From Paraspadella gotoi (Eukaryota > Chaetognatha), in the NCBI GenBank assembly GCA_051294375.1, contig CM119264.1, positions 3,081,575 to 3,145,574 on the forward strand: DNA of 64,000 nt, written 5' to 3'. The number at the start of each line of letters is the position of its first letter. Position 1 is the first letter of the stretch. Made by a program: the position numbers and the translations under genes. Below, one piece after another: positions 45,738 to 58,625 of this stretch. Under the pieces are notes generated by a model. It saw only the letters and a program-made list of their open reading frames with translations. It had not been told where the DNA came from and made no database searches.

Positions 45738-48700
45738 ATATTGTATAATATTACGCATTATTAGTTCTGTGGACCAGTAGAACATCTTATTCATTCATGT
45801 CTGTTTAAAAGTCCATGTAAAAGGGAAAATAGACAAAACTGCCAGGGCAGTGATTTCTATCGAGGAATTCGGCAAAAAAACCACTTTTTGCCATATTGCT
45901 AGAATATTACCAACAATATTGATTAAATTTTTATCCTAAGACAAAGAGGGCTGGACTACGGATCAATTGAAGTCATCTGCTGCATTTTCTAATCAAGAAT
46001 AAATATCATTTTTACTACTTTTAATAAAAAAAATTATGTCCATTTTTGTCCATTTTGACTTTTGTCCTGAGATTTGAACGTCAAGATAGTTGAAGAAAAA
46101 TTTTTTACTCCGGATTTCGGGTCCTTCTTATCTTCTTTACTTCTGAGTCAGTTCATTTGACATGGGTCATCTATTGTTTGTCTATGATTTAATTTTTAAA
46201 TTGACTAGTCAAAAACTTACATTTTTATATTTTATTACAATTTGTTAAACAAAAATACTTCAAAATGTCCACAATTCTAATCAAATATTCCCTATCAACG
46301 GTGCTTCTGGTACCTAAAAAATTAGGGCAAAAAATTTAATACTTTTGCTGCAAAAAATTTTTTAAGCCTACTTTTAATTTGTGAGGATTTGTGAGGAGCG
46401 TTTTATCTGAACTAAAGCTCGATTTTTGACTTATTTTATAGTTTTAATAGATGAGAAACACACTAAAGTTTAAAAATGAAAAAAAACCGCCTTCTTTTAT
46501 TGAAAGGGGAAGCGTCAGTAAATTAATTTCTCTCAATCGACAGGTTTTTGCGGAAAAAATTTCCACAAAATTCTGTCGATTTTTTAAATCTGCTAGGCAA
46601 CCAAACTTTGAATAAAATCATATGCTACCCAACATTTTTTTTATTACAATACATTTTAAAGATTTTTATATATCTAGTATGATATAAATGCAAAAAATGA
46701 GTGAGAATGAGAAAAAGATAAGAGAAGAGAGAGCATGGGTGAAAAACAAATTTTCAGGGAGAGAGAGAAATAGTGGAAAGAAATTAATATATGGGGAGAA
46801 GGGGAAAAACAAGAACAATTCAGAGAAAAGAAAAGATAAGAAAGAGGGAAGAAAGAAAATCAGAGAGGGAGAGATAAGCAGAGATAGAGAGGTAGGAAAA
46901 TAAAGGTAAAGGAAGAAAAGAAGGGATGACACAGAGAATATGAGGACAGAAAAGTCGGAGAAAGGGAGAGAAAAATAGAAAGAATGAGAGAAAAAGAGAG
47001 GGACAGAGAGAAGGTTAAAGAGAGAAAAAAATAGTTGGAAAACATGGAAAAAATTAGTATATTAGTAAATACCTGTGGCCGTTTTTTGGCCTAAATATCT
47101 AAAAAACACCGATAGATCTACGAGGCAACTTTAACCTTAAAACATATGCCCCTTCCATAAAAAATCGCTTTTAGTTTTCATCTTAAATAGGGCAGATACA
47201 TAAATAGAATGATGTAGAAAAGAAATTATGTCTTACGTATTTTGAAAGGCACTAGAAATTCTACCTCCAGTTGAGCTTCTATTAAAGGAAACGATAACTA
47301 TAGCCAACCGTCTTTTTAAATAAGCGTGTGTTTATTAAATCAGTTAGGAAAAAAGAAATAATAGTAGTATTATAAGTTTCAATTTACATGTTGAAAAAAT
47401 ACCCAAGACGTTAACTGTGAATCCAAAAAAAATCTAATCCCGCATACCAGAAATGATCCCTGAGTAGAAGCAAGGTTGCTCTAAATAAATTTTTGCGATG
47501 CTTGAATCTTGATAAATTGCTTTTTATCAAAGCCATGACCGGCAAAGCCGGTTCAGGCTTGATATTCATTAGGGTGAGCTTCTTTTGTGACGTAGTCGTC
47601 GTCGTCGTCGTCGGTCGTCCGTCACGCTGTTTTTCCCATATAAAAACTACTACGGCTTTTATAGGTTTGGCTGTGGACTTACCGTTTTTTTTTAAAAATA
47701 AAAATATTATGAATTAAATGATAAAAGTTTTACAAAAGTGTGGCATTTCATAGTAAGTTAAAAATTTAGATATGGCTTTTCTCATCTTGAAATAGCTTTG
47801 ATATTTTCATATAACATTTGGATTTAAGTATGTTTTTGTTTGAATTTCCACTTCATTATAATTTACTGCAAAATATGCAAATGAGATTATAGTACTCATT
47901 ATCAATATCCAAATTAAAATATATAGAAAATGCTTTTAATCTAATTTACATATGCAGTATATAAATATTGAAAGAATGAAATTCAAAAATTTTATTTTAA
48001 AAATCTCTAAAAAATGGGAAACTCAACATAACTTTTTAATGAGAACTAATATCGTTAATTTTAAATACAAATAAAAATAAAACTTTTTACAAGCTGGCGA
48101 TTGGAAAATTGAAAAATTTCAAAAATTGTAAACCATTGTAACATTTTTTGCCCTTTCTTTTATTTATTATATTTCCTTTTATTCTTTTATTTCTTTTTTT
48201 TTTTCTGCACTCGACTGTACAGCGGCTTCAAGCAGCTGTCCACTTTGTCTCTCTTTCTCTCTCTCCAGCTTTCTCTTTCTGTCTTGCCCTTTCTTCTTTT
48301 TCGTAATCTTTTGTGTGGATTCGTTCTTTTTTTGAAAAATCATGATTATGTATTTTCTTCTTATGTATATACTCCTCTTTTCGTTGTTTTTGAGGTATTA
48401 GGAAAAATCAGTTTTGTTTGACAAACGATTTATTTGACACAATTTTTAGTCAGACAATTTTCGGCGGCTCTTTCAATTTAGAGCCTTCATCAGTGTTTGG
48501 CAATCATATTTTGTCCTCTGACTATTATATATGCAGCACTTCGCCAAACAATCATGCCATTACATTAAAAAAATTAAATTGTATTTATTATTATTGTAAC
48601 TTTGAACCGGTTTTGGCCCACTATTGGCAATTATATCTAAAATAGAGTTGAATAAGAGAGATATAGTCAAATTAAACATTACTTTTTTTGTTATTCTGAT

Positions 48701-49960
48701 AATTTATACTATTATTAATTTATAATATTTTTAGTGTATATATTTAAAATCAATTTTTATCTTTTTTTTAAATAATAATTATTTGAGTGTGATAACTATT
48801 TTATAAATTATTAAATATGGCAAATATAAAAGACCTCGGTCCTCGGTTTCTTCTAAAAAAAGAACAATCAAAAATTCATTCAAGGATTAAAATTTTTAAA
48901 AATCAGGAAATAAAATTTTTTTTGATAAGTTAAAAAAAATATTTGGAAAGTCAACAAATATCATAGTCCGTTAACTGAGTATTTTCAACTATTTTTTGTA
49001 AAGGGATTAATAATTTTGATCATTATTACTGAAAAGAGTTAGTTTTTATTTCTTCTGAATAGGGGTAGCCCCTCTCAATGGGGTGAATTCATTAGTAATG
49101 GGAACAATGCTCAAACGGAAAATTTATACATTTTTAAGTTTTACTTTCAATGTACAAAAATTTCTTATATGGCTCTATAACCAAATATTTTATTTGTAAA
49201 TATTTTTTTTATAGAAAGAAAAGAGTCGTCCCTACTCATATTCGTCGGAAAATGAGTTCACTCTGCAGCGGCGGTCCAGCGGCGGTCCACGGCTGTCCAG
49301 CTTCCTCTCTCTCTCTTTCTCTCTCCCATCTCTCTCTCTCTCCTCTTCTCTCTCTTTTTTCTTTTCGCTCTAAAAACCTTTTATTAATCCGCCATTTATT
49401 CCGCGCTTTTTCTCATACAAAATCCCAATTTAACATCCGAGATTTTCGTGGATTTTTTCCCTAAAAATCTGATTATTGCTTAATATAAACGAGAGAGACC
49501 TAATAATGTGTTTCGTTGGCGGGAAAAACCGTCCAGCCTCTCTCTCTCTCTCTCTCATCCTCTCTCTCTTTCACTTCATACACGCCATTTGTTTTGTTTT
49601 ATTTTTACGATGAATGATTCATCGCGTCAATGAATGACTATCATCGCATCAAGAATGACTATCAATCATGGCTTGATCCTTTGCTTTTAAGATTTTTTTA
49701 CCTTCTTTCTTAAAGGCAATGTCCTGCTTGAACATTAACTATTTTTTTTTCTTACTAAGCCTTCTTTCTTCATTCTTGATAATTGCTTTTTGTGGAAGGT
49801 CCAGACATAGAGAGTAGGGAGACATCTATTATGAATGAGGTAAAACATTGGGAGACATAACACAGTGAAAATGTTGAAACATAGGCAATAATGTGTAATA
49901 GTAAGGCGTGTAAATTTCTAAATTTAATCTTTAATTAAAATTCTAAAAGTTAGGAATGAA
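45738..49960. other. Gene-poor AT-rich region
   Basis: Mostly unclassified AT-rich sequence. It includes purine-rich low complexity at 46,680-47,035 and CT-rich stretches at 48,240-48,300, 49,300-49,360 and 49,535-49,575. A short segment at 47,780-47,905 recurs at 59,800-59,920 (ATTTACTGCAA-ATGCAAAT). No gene is supported. Confidence 0.5.
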
Positions 49961-50160
49961 CACATTATACTAATGAACATTATGTTAATAAAAAAATCTA
50001 TAATAAATTTAACAAAATTTACGGAGTAGGCATATTTATTCTTGTACTAATCCAATAAATGTTAAGATTTCCAAAACAGTTTTTTTAAAAAAATTTTTTT
50101 TTGCAATATTTGCTGAAAAGTGGTTTCTTGCACCAAAGAGTGTACAAAACTGTACATGTA

Positions 50161-51039
50161 CATGGTGACAATTTTACAAGCGCCGGTAGAAATAGCTGTC
50201 ATTTGCAAACCTGTGGTAATTTCATTGATTTTTAAAAAATTAGTTGAGTAGAAAATACTAAAGGTAATTTTATATGTTCAAATTTTATATTGATCCAGTT
50301 AAGATAATGCCTTGACAGTGAGTGGAGAAAGTTGGCTTGTAAAATCGGTTTCATTTTCCAACTAAACTTTTTGTTAGATTCAATTTTTTTCTCCTTACTT
50401 TCAGTAAGTTTTCTGAAGAAATTTGAAAAAAATATTATTAATATTATTATCTTCTGAAAGCCTTTTCAAAATCTAAATAGAATGACTGTATTTACAATGA
50501 TGTAGTTATAAAATTTAACCGGCTAGCTTTAATTTAATTAGGATACTCAAAAATGAGACATCTTTCTACCAAAAAATCAATAACTGGAGGGTAAATTTAA
50601 TGATTTTTATTAAATTGTGATTGGCTTATTCATAAATCTTCTTTTTCAAGGCCTCTTTCATGATACTTATATAAACCAATAATATTTTAGGTTATAATAA
50701 TTTAAACAGGTCATATATTTTAAAAAATATTTAAAATTTTACATAATTCAGCTTTTGACTCTCTTAAATTGAAAAGCCTGGGCTGTTTAAAAAAAGTGCT
50801 AAAAGTTGAAAAAAAAAGAATTTAAACACAGTGAGTTTGAAAATGAAAACCCGATTTTTGCAAGCCAAAAATTTCTCACAACTCATTGTCAGGCATATCT
50901 TAACTGATCAATATAAAATTTAAACAAATAAATTACTTAATTTTTCTACTAAATAATTTTTAAAATCAATGAAATTACCACTGGTTTAGCAAATGACAAG
51001 TCGTTTTTTTAACCGGCGCTTGTAAAATTGTCAACCATG
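50161..51039. mobile_element. Foldback MITE with ~220-bp terminal inverted repeats
   Basis: The left terminus CATGGTGACAATTTTACAAG and the next 200 bases align with the reverse complement of the right terminus. TA lies directly outside both ends (50,159-50,160 and 51,040-51,041). The 879-bp element has a short AT-rich core and no coding capacity. A partial relative at 59,083-59,763 ends at the same base followed by TA, which confirms the terminus. Confidence 0.87.
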
Positions 51040-51049
51040 TACAAAATTT

Positions 51050-51400
51050 TTAGTCGGATCTGCTTATCACAGATCCCGACTCTATAATTCCACTTTGTCG
51101 GTCCATCGGTCCGCCCCCAATATTGTCGGGCACTAACTTATAATCATGTCAGAACAATCGATTTATGATAAATTAATGCAAAAAAAATGATGGTCCTCCG
51201 TACGTACGGCCTCCGTTCCGTGCCGTCCGTCCACCTTAGCAAACCCAATTACTCGTGATTGGATGGATGGATTGGAAAATAAAATTTTGTGTGTGGGTAA
51301 GGGAAGTCCTGTGATTGAGCTGTATATAAAGTTTCGATGGAATCGTCCGAGTGGAAATGAGTTTTAAATGGAAAAAACAAAAAAAACCTGTTTCACTAAT
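51050..51400 (+). repeat. Dispersed repeat with TATA-like segment, copy 1
   Basis: The GATC-rich start (GATCTGCTTATCACAGATCC), then ATCATGTCAGAACA, ATGATAAATTA-TGCAAAAAAATGATG and GTGATTGAGCTGTATATAAAG-TTTCGATGGAATCG, match 53,815-54,110. The last part also matches 54,195-54,290. Confidence 0.75.
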
Positions 51401-51554
51401 TGATTAATGCTTGCTTTTTCCTTTTATATTAAATGTAAATGATGTATTAATAAATCAAATAATTAATCAATTAATTAATCATTAGTCAATTAATTATCAG
51501 TAATAATCAATTAATAATTAATAATTTATCAATAATTAATTAATAGTCAATCAA

Positions 51555-51660
51555 TCCGTCCATATGCAAGTTGAAAAAATTCTGGCAAGTTGAAAAAAAT
51601 TATGCGAGTTGAAAAAAATGACTGCGAGTTAAAAAATGATGCGAGTTAAAAAAAAATTTA
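51555..51660. repeat. GATGCGAGTTGAAAAA-type minisatellite, array 1
   Basis: About five imperfect 16-20-nt units occur here. The same unit forms a longer array at 54,870-55,075, and in both places it lies a few hundred bases or more downstream of a TATA-containing repeat. Confidence 0.75.
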
Positions 51661-53370
51661 AAAAAAATAATTTGTGATTTAATCATCTGATTAGCAGATT
51701 ACCGCTTAATTATTGTAGGAAGATCCGACGTTGTTTTGCTCAAACTTGTTTCTAATATTTCCATAGACGTTTCATTGCACTGAATTTTTAAAAGTTTCTC
51801 TCTCTCTCCTATTTATTCATGATTTTGATTGATTGATTTATTGATTGAATGGTTAATTTGGTTAAATAATTGATTTATAAATTTTTTATTGATTAATTTA
51901 GAAATAAGTTAATCATAATGTTATGATCTAGTTTATGAATTAGTAATGTTTTCCCTTCTCTCTCTTTTATTTAGGATTTTCTTGTCACATTCAAATTGGA
52001 CATTCCATCTGATTAGCTATTACTGCTAATTATTGTAGGCAGTTCCGAAATTTTTTGCTCAACATTGTAAAATCTAAATAACATAACAAGAAACTTGACA
52101 TTTTTATGATCTTAACCTGGTGGATGATGGTGTTCCATTCAACATCTTTTGTAAAAAATATTGGTAAATTACTTAATGGCTTTAAAATCTTTTAGTGCTA
52201 AATAAGCCAAGTAAAGGGAAAGTGATAGGCATTAACACTGACAGAAGGGCTGGGCAGCCCATTCACTTTTCATTCACTTTCTAATAGGTCCAATGACAGT
52301 CTTAAACATAAAAGAGGGATTCATGTTTTAAGAAACATAATATTCTTAATATAATTACTCTTGTTATGTATTTTTAAAAGCTTTGTTATAATTCTTTAAT
52401 CATTCATATAGTCTAACTATTTAATCTTAAATGGTTGTTATGGATAAAACAAAATTTAAGCAACAAAATCTTAATAAATGATCTGTCGCCGGCAGCTAAT
52501 TTGCATATTTTGATTGTTCAAAACTGCGGCAGCAAACTGAACGAATTTTAAAAAAAAAATGTAGTAAACCATGTTTAGTAATAGAAAAACAACTTTTAAG
52601 CTGAGTACAGTGTCAAAATTCGGCACTTGACCTAAATCTTATTTATATACATAAATTTATTATATTGACTAGCTTTATTCATTTTAACACTATTGTCACT
52701 TGCCCTTATAACAGATATTGTATGTTTGCTAATTTCCAGGTCATCAAAAATCCTAATTTCTTTTATATCTTAACATGGGAGAATCAAAAATCATAATGGC
52801 TTGCTTTGGGCTTTGTCTTTCTCAGCATTTTGACACCATCACTGATTTGTTAACAGATGATCAGATTCTACCAAAGAGAATTTTTCATGGAGCAACACGT
52901 GGAATTGGGCTATGGGCATTTGTGCTTTTTCGTTCAACAGCGTTTCTGGTGGGCGAATCTGGCGAACATTAATCCCACCAATCCATCATTGTATCCACGA
53001 GACTCAGTTCTGGCATTTGAGAAAATTTGGAACTGTGGTCTATGCGTCTTTGTGTCTTGGAAATGGTGTTATTTTTCACTTGGAGGAGCGTCTTGACCAA
53101 CTACCAAACATTGCAATGCCATTCTGCAATATTGAAGTCATCAAAAATGTCCTTTATCACATCCCTTGATTTTCTGCACATCTTGTTTTGAGTCTTTTTC
53201 CTCAATTTTTTGCGCTTCAGCTTTAGCCAATTATTTTGGCCTTGACAAGTGGAACCACTGAGGCAGTGTTTTCGAGTACGCGGGTAAATCAAGTTTTTGG
53301 AATTATACATGTATAAACATTGGTGTTGAACTTTTCTTTTCGTTGCTTTTTTAAGATTTACTAGAGAAAA
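51661..53370. other. Unclassified AT-rich sequence with a short direct repeat
   Basis: A segment at 51,681-51,751 (CTGATTAGCAGATTACCGC, ATTATTGTAGGAAG, TTTTGCTCAA) recurs diverged at 52,009-52,070. A less AT-rich patch at 52,770-53,170 has short open frames in three phases that could be remnants of one old coding sequence. I recognise no family. Confidence 0.45.
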
Positions 53371-53424
53371 AACCCCAAAGTGATAAAGTTAACATACAAC
53401 AATTTTTATGGAAACAAAGAACAG

Positions 53425-53690
53425 TTTATTCCAAGTGTTGCGCCACAATTACTTTTCTTTTTACTTTCTTATCCTTGTATCTTTCCAATGTATATACGAC
53501 CACCCTGCATCAAGAATCACCTTTTTATTCCTTATAGGTTTGAGATTTTTAAAAAAACGAAAAGCGACGCTACTAGTCTCAATAGATTTGAGGTTTTTTT
53601 GTTTAACCAAATGAGCAACAAACTGAAAGCAATAAGTGTTTTCACGTCAGTTGGGACAGACCGACAGACAGACATACCGACCGACGCGAC
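53425..53690 (+). repeat. Dispersed repeat, diverged copy 3 of the 44.8/60.0-kb family
   Basis: TTCCAAGTGTTGCGCCACAA, then TTGAGGTTTTT and AATGAGCAACAAACTG followed by GACAGACCGACAGAC units, is in the same orientation and order as copy 1, with larger deletions. Confidence 0.65.
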
Positions 53691-53814
53691 GGAATGGACC
53701 GACAGACGCGACTGACGTCCGACTCGCGCGCACTTAAAAAAACATGTTTGACTCATCATCACGGCAATAATATAATATAATACGCTAATCAATAGACAAA
53801 ATATATGTGGTTTT

Positions 53815-54290
53815 TAGATCAGATCTACTTTATCAGCTTCTCGACTTTGTCCGGTCCATCGTCCCCCCCTTATCGTGTTTGGGTAATTAATTAAATCATG
53901 TCAGAACATGAATATGATAAATTATGCAAAAAAATGATGTTCCGTTCTGTTTGTCTGTCACCCATAGCAATAAAACACTAAATTACTGGGTGTTGGATGG
54001 TTTGTATTTAATGAAATATCTGTGTGTGGTTTAGAAAAGTGTGTGATTGAAGCCTGGATATATATTTCGATGGAATCGTGGAGTGAAAATTAGTAATAAA
54101 TGGAGCAACAGAAGTCCATTTACTTAAATATTTTAACTAATTTAATCCATAATTACTCTAATTAATCAATAATTGGGTGATAGTTTTGGAAGAGTACATT
54201 TTGTGTGTGGGTAAGGAAAGTGTGTGATAAAGCTGGATATAAAGTTTCGATGGAGTCGTAAAAAGTGAAATTGAGTAAATAGAAATATAA
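53815..54290 (+). repeat. Dispersed repeat with TATA-like segment, copies 2 and 3
   Basis: 53,815-54,110 is a diverged copy of 51,050-51,400. 54,195-54,290 repeats only its 3' part (TGTGTGTGGGTAAGGAAAGT, then GGATATAAAGTTTCGATGGA). Confidence 0.7.
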
Positions 54291-54869
54291 AAGTAGAAAT
54301 CTACTGTGAAATTAAATTCAATAGGGTCGGTGCGTTCAAAACTTTAGTCTTAAAGTCTACTTTTAAGGTAAAAAAAATAATTTTTTTCAAAAAGTTCAAT
54401 TTTAAATGCTTTTTTATTGTTACTATCTAAATTTATAAAATAACTATAATAATGATAAAAAAAATTCTTTTTTAAATTTCCCCCAATCCTTTTTTTTTTT
54501 AAAACCCTTTTTGAAATTTGGGGAATTTTAATGGAAAATAGAGCAATAAAAAATAAATACAAAATATAATTACAACTTTCATTTTTTTTATGTTTTCTTA
54601 AAAATAAAAATAATAAAATACTAGAGGAAATTTGTTTTGTTTTGATAAAACTAAACAAAATAAATTTAATAACCGTCGCTCCACCCATTTCAAAGGACCT
54701 CGATGATGAGAAACCTGTATATAAATTTTCAGCTTCATAACACCCAAATTTAATCATCAAAAAGGTAATTTCGATAAGTTGGACGCCGAACGACGACAAA
54801 AGAGGACGACAAGCGACGACGCCAACTTATGTGCAAAAGCGTTACCAAGAATCGTCCATCGCTTTTGCG

Positions 54870-55075
54870 TTTTGATGCGAGTTGAAAAAATGATGCAAGT
54901 TGAAAAAATAGCGAAGTTAAAAAAAATGATGCAAGTTGAAAAAAATTATACTAGATTAAAAAAGATACAAGATGAAAAAATGATGTGAGTTAAAAATGAT
55001 GTGAGTTTAAATGATGCTAGTTGAAAAATGATGTGAGTTGAAAAATGATGCTAATTTAAAAATGATGTAAAATGA
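54870..55075. repeat. GATGCGAGTTGAAAAA-type minisatellite, array 2
   Basis: Roughly ten imperfect units run here, with consensus ATGATGNGAGTTGAAAA. Confidence 0.8.
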
Positions 55076-56325
55076 CACTACACTAGAGATCTTTACTACT
55101 TAAGAGGACTATTAGTGGTTCCGATTAACAAGTTGAACACATGAGTAGGTGTCATAACTGTAAGATCTATTAGGTTACCAACAACAAAAGTTTAATAAAA
55201 TACTCTATTAGTATTCACGATCCAATTTTCAAGTATGAATTTTTACAATGTATTGTTAACGCGAGGCCACTGGTTTGGCAGTGGATTATAGTATCCTTCG
55301 CCTGGTATATATTAAGATTTTCTATATGGATGATTTTTTCATTAATTTAATTTAATCTAGTGTGAATTTAGAGTTTACATGTGTTTATACAAATTGAGAG
55401 AGAGTATATTTGTCTTCATATCCTTGTTTCTTCTATATCTTATATATAATACATATCCATATACACTCCAGAAGCCATATAACTCTCTAATATTCTTAAT
55501 CTAAAGACTAGTGCTCTTCCGCTCATATCACGTCTACTTGTTCCACGCGATTCTTATTAATTTGGTTTTCTTAAAAAAATTTTAAAACTTAACCGTTAAT
55601 TATAATTTTTTTAACGGTTAAATTCGAATTACGATTTTCCAAATGTGATTTTTTTTCATTTTGTTGTATATATGTCTTAATTTAACAAAAAGAGAGAGGA
55701 AATATTTTTTTTTTTCCCTTTTTTTGCATCTCTTTTTCTTTACCCCGCTGTTTTCCCTTCCTTATTCTCCTCTCCTCACATATTTTTCCCCTGCTCTCTC
55801 TTCTCCACTTTTCCTGATTTTTTCTTTGTTATTTTTATTTTTCTTATCCTAATCTCTCTCTTCCCTTTATTATCTCCTGTTTCCTTTCTTTTTCTTTCTC
55901 ACTTCCCCTTTTTCTTTCCCCCTTTCTTTTTTGCTCCTTTTTTGCCCTTTGTTTTACTTTTTCCTTTTTTTGCCCTTTCAGCAATAATATATTCAATTTA
56001 ACTAAAAAATAAATAATCCAGCTTATTTTACTTTTTCTCTCTTTTCCTTTCCTTCTTTAAAACGATAAAGAAGCAAATGAAATAAAACCATAATAAAAAA
56101 AATTAATAAAAAAACAAATAAAAAAATTATTTAAATATATATTTTATATATTATTAATAATAGACCAGGAACGAATTTAAAAAGAACATATAAAAAGAAA
56201 ATATGAGATATACTTTTTAATTAAACTTGAAAATATATTATTCATCATAAATATTTTGATCAATCGATAAATCAACTAGTCGTTTATCAATAAAGTTAAA
56301 ATTACAAATATTTATATTTATGGTC
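55076..56325. other. AT-rich sequence, nothing recognised
   Basis: Includes a T/C-rich low-complexity stretch at 55,690-56,070. No gene or RNA is supported. Confidence 0.5.
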
Positions 56326-56808
56326 AGTAGGACCAATGTGGGTCATAGTTTATGAAAAGACTAACAACAGAAAAACTAAGCGTGTTAAGAAACAACAACT
56401 CCAAAAAAATGAGGAAGGGAAAAAAAAGAAGAAGTAGAGAAAGAAAAAGCAAAAGAGAGAAAAGAGAAAAACAATATATGAATTAGAATTTGATGGGCTA
56501 TCCCCTTTCGTTTCGTTGTGTATGAAGATAAACAAAATATTTGTTTTGTTACACAAACAAAATATAATTTTGAAGCATAAAAAGACAAACATGTTTCCGA
56601 CTCTGGTTGTCAAGTTTTATCAGCGCATTCAAGAGCCAGAGTTAAAGGGAAAAATACCATTAATACTTTAGTTTGTTTAATTATCATATATTTTATTTGT
56701 TAATTGATAAATTAACCGATCTTAACGGTTAACCATTGAAAAATGTAGTTTTAAACGGGTTAAGCGAATTTCTTAAAAAAATTAACGGTCATCGGAACTC
56801 TCTCCATA
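56326..56808 (+). repeat. ~0.48-kb direct repeat, copy 1 (copy 2 at 58,626-59,082)
   Basis: The shared order is GGTCATAGTTTATGAAA-GACTAACAACAGAAA, a purine-rich block, TTTATCAGCGCATTCAAGAG, CCAGAGTTAAAG, ATACTTTAGTTTGTTT, CCGATCTTAACGGTTAACC and ATCGGAACTCT. The 3' part is built on AACGGTTAA palindromic motifs. Confidence 0.85.
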
Positions 56809-57271
56809 AAGACGGGAGAAGGCCAAGAGGAGCGCAAGCTACTTGGTATCCACTTCTCTGCGGATGTCATTATTTAGGATGTTAAGATACTTTTCAGTTA
56901 TTATAAAAACTCTTCATTTTCATTTAGTAAAACCCATTTATTTTGTACCAAAATTGGAATAATGGAACATTTACCCAAATCGCCCATCATCTCTGCACTG
57001 CAAGAGGAAAGTTCTTGCAGGTGGGAGATTAATGAATACAATTTATTCTATCGATCTCTTTTGGTCCTCAAGTATCAGCTTAGCCTCTTTTGCTCGTTAA
57101 ATCTGTGATGAACTGACATCTTTGTTGGAATAATTTGGGCCTCATAGAAAGGTTGCATTGGTCTTGTTTAAATATTTAAATTTGAATATATGTTTGGACC
57201 TAAGGACATCATCTGGTTTGCAATTTTTTCACCATTTGACTCCTAGGATTTTCACTTTTCAGAGTGTGGAG
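56809..57271. other. Unclassified sequence up to the assembly gap
   Basis: Slightly less AT-rich than its neighbours. I see no supported gene, RNA or repeat. Confidence 0.45.
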
Positions 57272-57371
57272 NNNNNNNNNNNNNNNNNNNNNNNNNNNNN
57301 NNNNNNNNNNNNNNNNNNNNNNNNNNNNNNNNNNNNNNNNNNNNNNNNNNNNNNNNNNNNNNNNNNNNNNN
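57272..57371. other. 100-N assembly gap
   Basis: Exactly 100 N, a conventional size for a scaffold join of unknown distance. The open frame across it is meaningless. Confidence 0.98.
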
Positions 57372-57430
57372 TTTCTCCCTGTCAAGATAACAGTCACCCT
57401 ATATCTCTAGATAGGTACATACCTTCTGAG

Positions 57431-57509
57431 TGGCGCCCAAACAGGCCTTTCCCCTAGGTTTAACCTACCCCAGGATTAAGTTTCCCTGCTCTACCGACTA
57501 ACTGGCTCA
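57431..57509 (-). tRNA. tRNA-Lys-like pseudogene or SINE head, CCA encoded
   Basis: Read on the minus strand it has GTTAGTCGGTAGAGCA (A-box), an anticodon-region AACTTAATCC with CTT, and ends GCCTGTTTGGGCGCCA, close to the 3' end of animal tRNA-Lys including CCA. The 5' acceptor strand no longer pairs, the T loop has lost GTTC, and position 33 is A, so this is not a functional tRNA. An encoded CCA implies copying from a mature tRNA or descent from a retroelement. Confidence 0.6.
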
Positions 57510-58625
57510 CCGACAAACCCTCCCAACCCACCATAATTTTTTTTCTTCCATCTTTCCTAATCTTTTCTAATTTTTTTTTCTATCTTTCCTCGCGAGTGCA
57601 AAATAAAACTTAAAAAAAAGACTTTCAATTATTATTATTATTATTATTCTATTTGAAGAGCTCCCTTTTCATGAGTTATACTAACATCGAAAAGCAGGAA
57701 TCTTCTTTTAAAGAATTTATTTCGCGTCAGAAAAAACAAGCAAGCGAGAGAGAGCGAAAAATACAAAATTCTACAAAGGCAAAAAAACGATCGAACCTTA
57801 ACGAGAGCACCTCGAAACATTTCTAATATAAGTGAAAATACTGATCGGGCCTTAACGAGAGCATCTCGAATAAACTCTGAAATATTGAAAAATGTGTTTT
57901 TGTTATTTAGGTAAAGTTCGAATTAAAGTATTTGAATGTATTTAAAATACTAAGGCCGCACGATATAGTTTTCATTCCGGAGGCTTCATATTATTAATTG
58001 TACTAATATTTAACAGAGTACTTATTTAAAACGATTTTACCAGTCTTTCATGAGAATTTTTTTCATTTTTTTAAAAAAAGAAGACAGATCGGCCAGAGCG
58101 ATCTACGGAAGGGAGGGAGAGTGGTAATGGGTAAGGCCTATGGTAAGTCAATTAATATCTTTTTGGTAAAGCTTATTATAAGCTGTATAAAGTTTAATGT
58201 AGCTACTAAAATCTTTTATAAGCTTTAAACAGGATATTGAGTGCGTTATGTGGCTTGGTACTTATTTTCCATTTTGCTTAATTTTTAACAATTTTGTTAT
58301 AAAAATACTTATCTTTTAGAATCACTCAATATTTATTTAAACTGATTTTTTTTATTTTTATGGATGAAAACGGGTTTAAATTCTTTGTTTTAGCTATATT
58401 TCACTTAAAAAAGTGAACTTAATCAGCTTTCTTTGATATCAAATTTTGCTAATTTTTTACAATTTTTTTGCATCAAATTGCTTTATTAAATCGATAGAAC
58501 AGGAAAATTGAGCAAGCGAATTTTCATTTTTTTAAACTTGGGCGATAGTATTATATCAAATACAAAAAATTAAGGGGGCACAAGAGGTCATATATCATAT
58601 CTTGTATTTATGCTCCGCGCTATTG
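57510..58625. other. Unclassified AT-rich sequence
   Basis: Contains a duplicated segment of about 50 bases at 57,788-57,880 (CGATCGAACCTTAACGAGAG and GATCGGGCCTTAACGAGAG). Nothing else is recognised. Confidence 0.5.

Noticed and set aside
52775-53169. Three overlapping short frames as a real gene
   Set aside because: They are in different phases, have no splice sites that join them, and show no recognised motif; noted only as possible old coding debris.
57158-57457. Open frame spanning the 100-N gap
   Set aside because: The frame passes through unknown bases and has no support.
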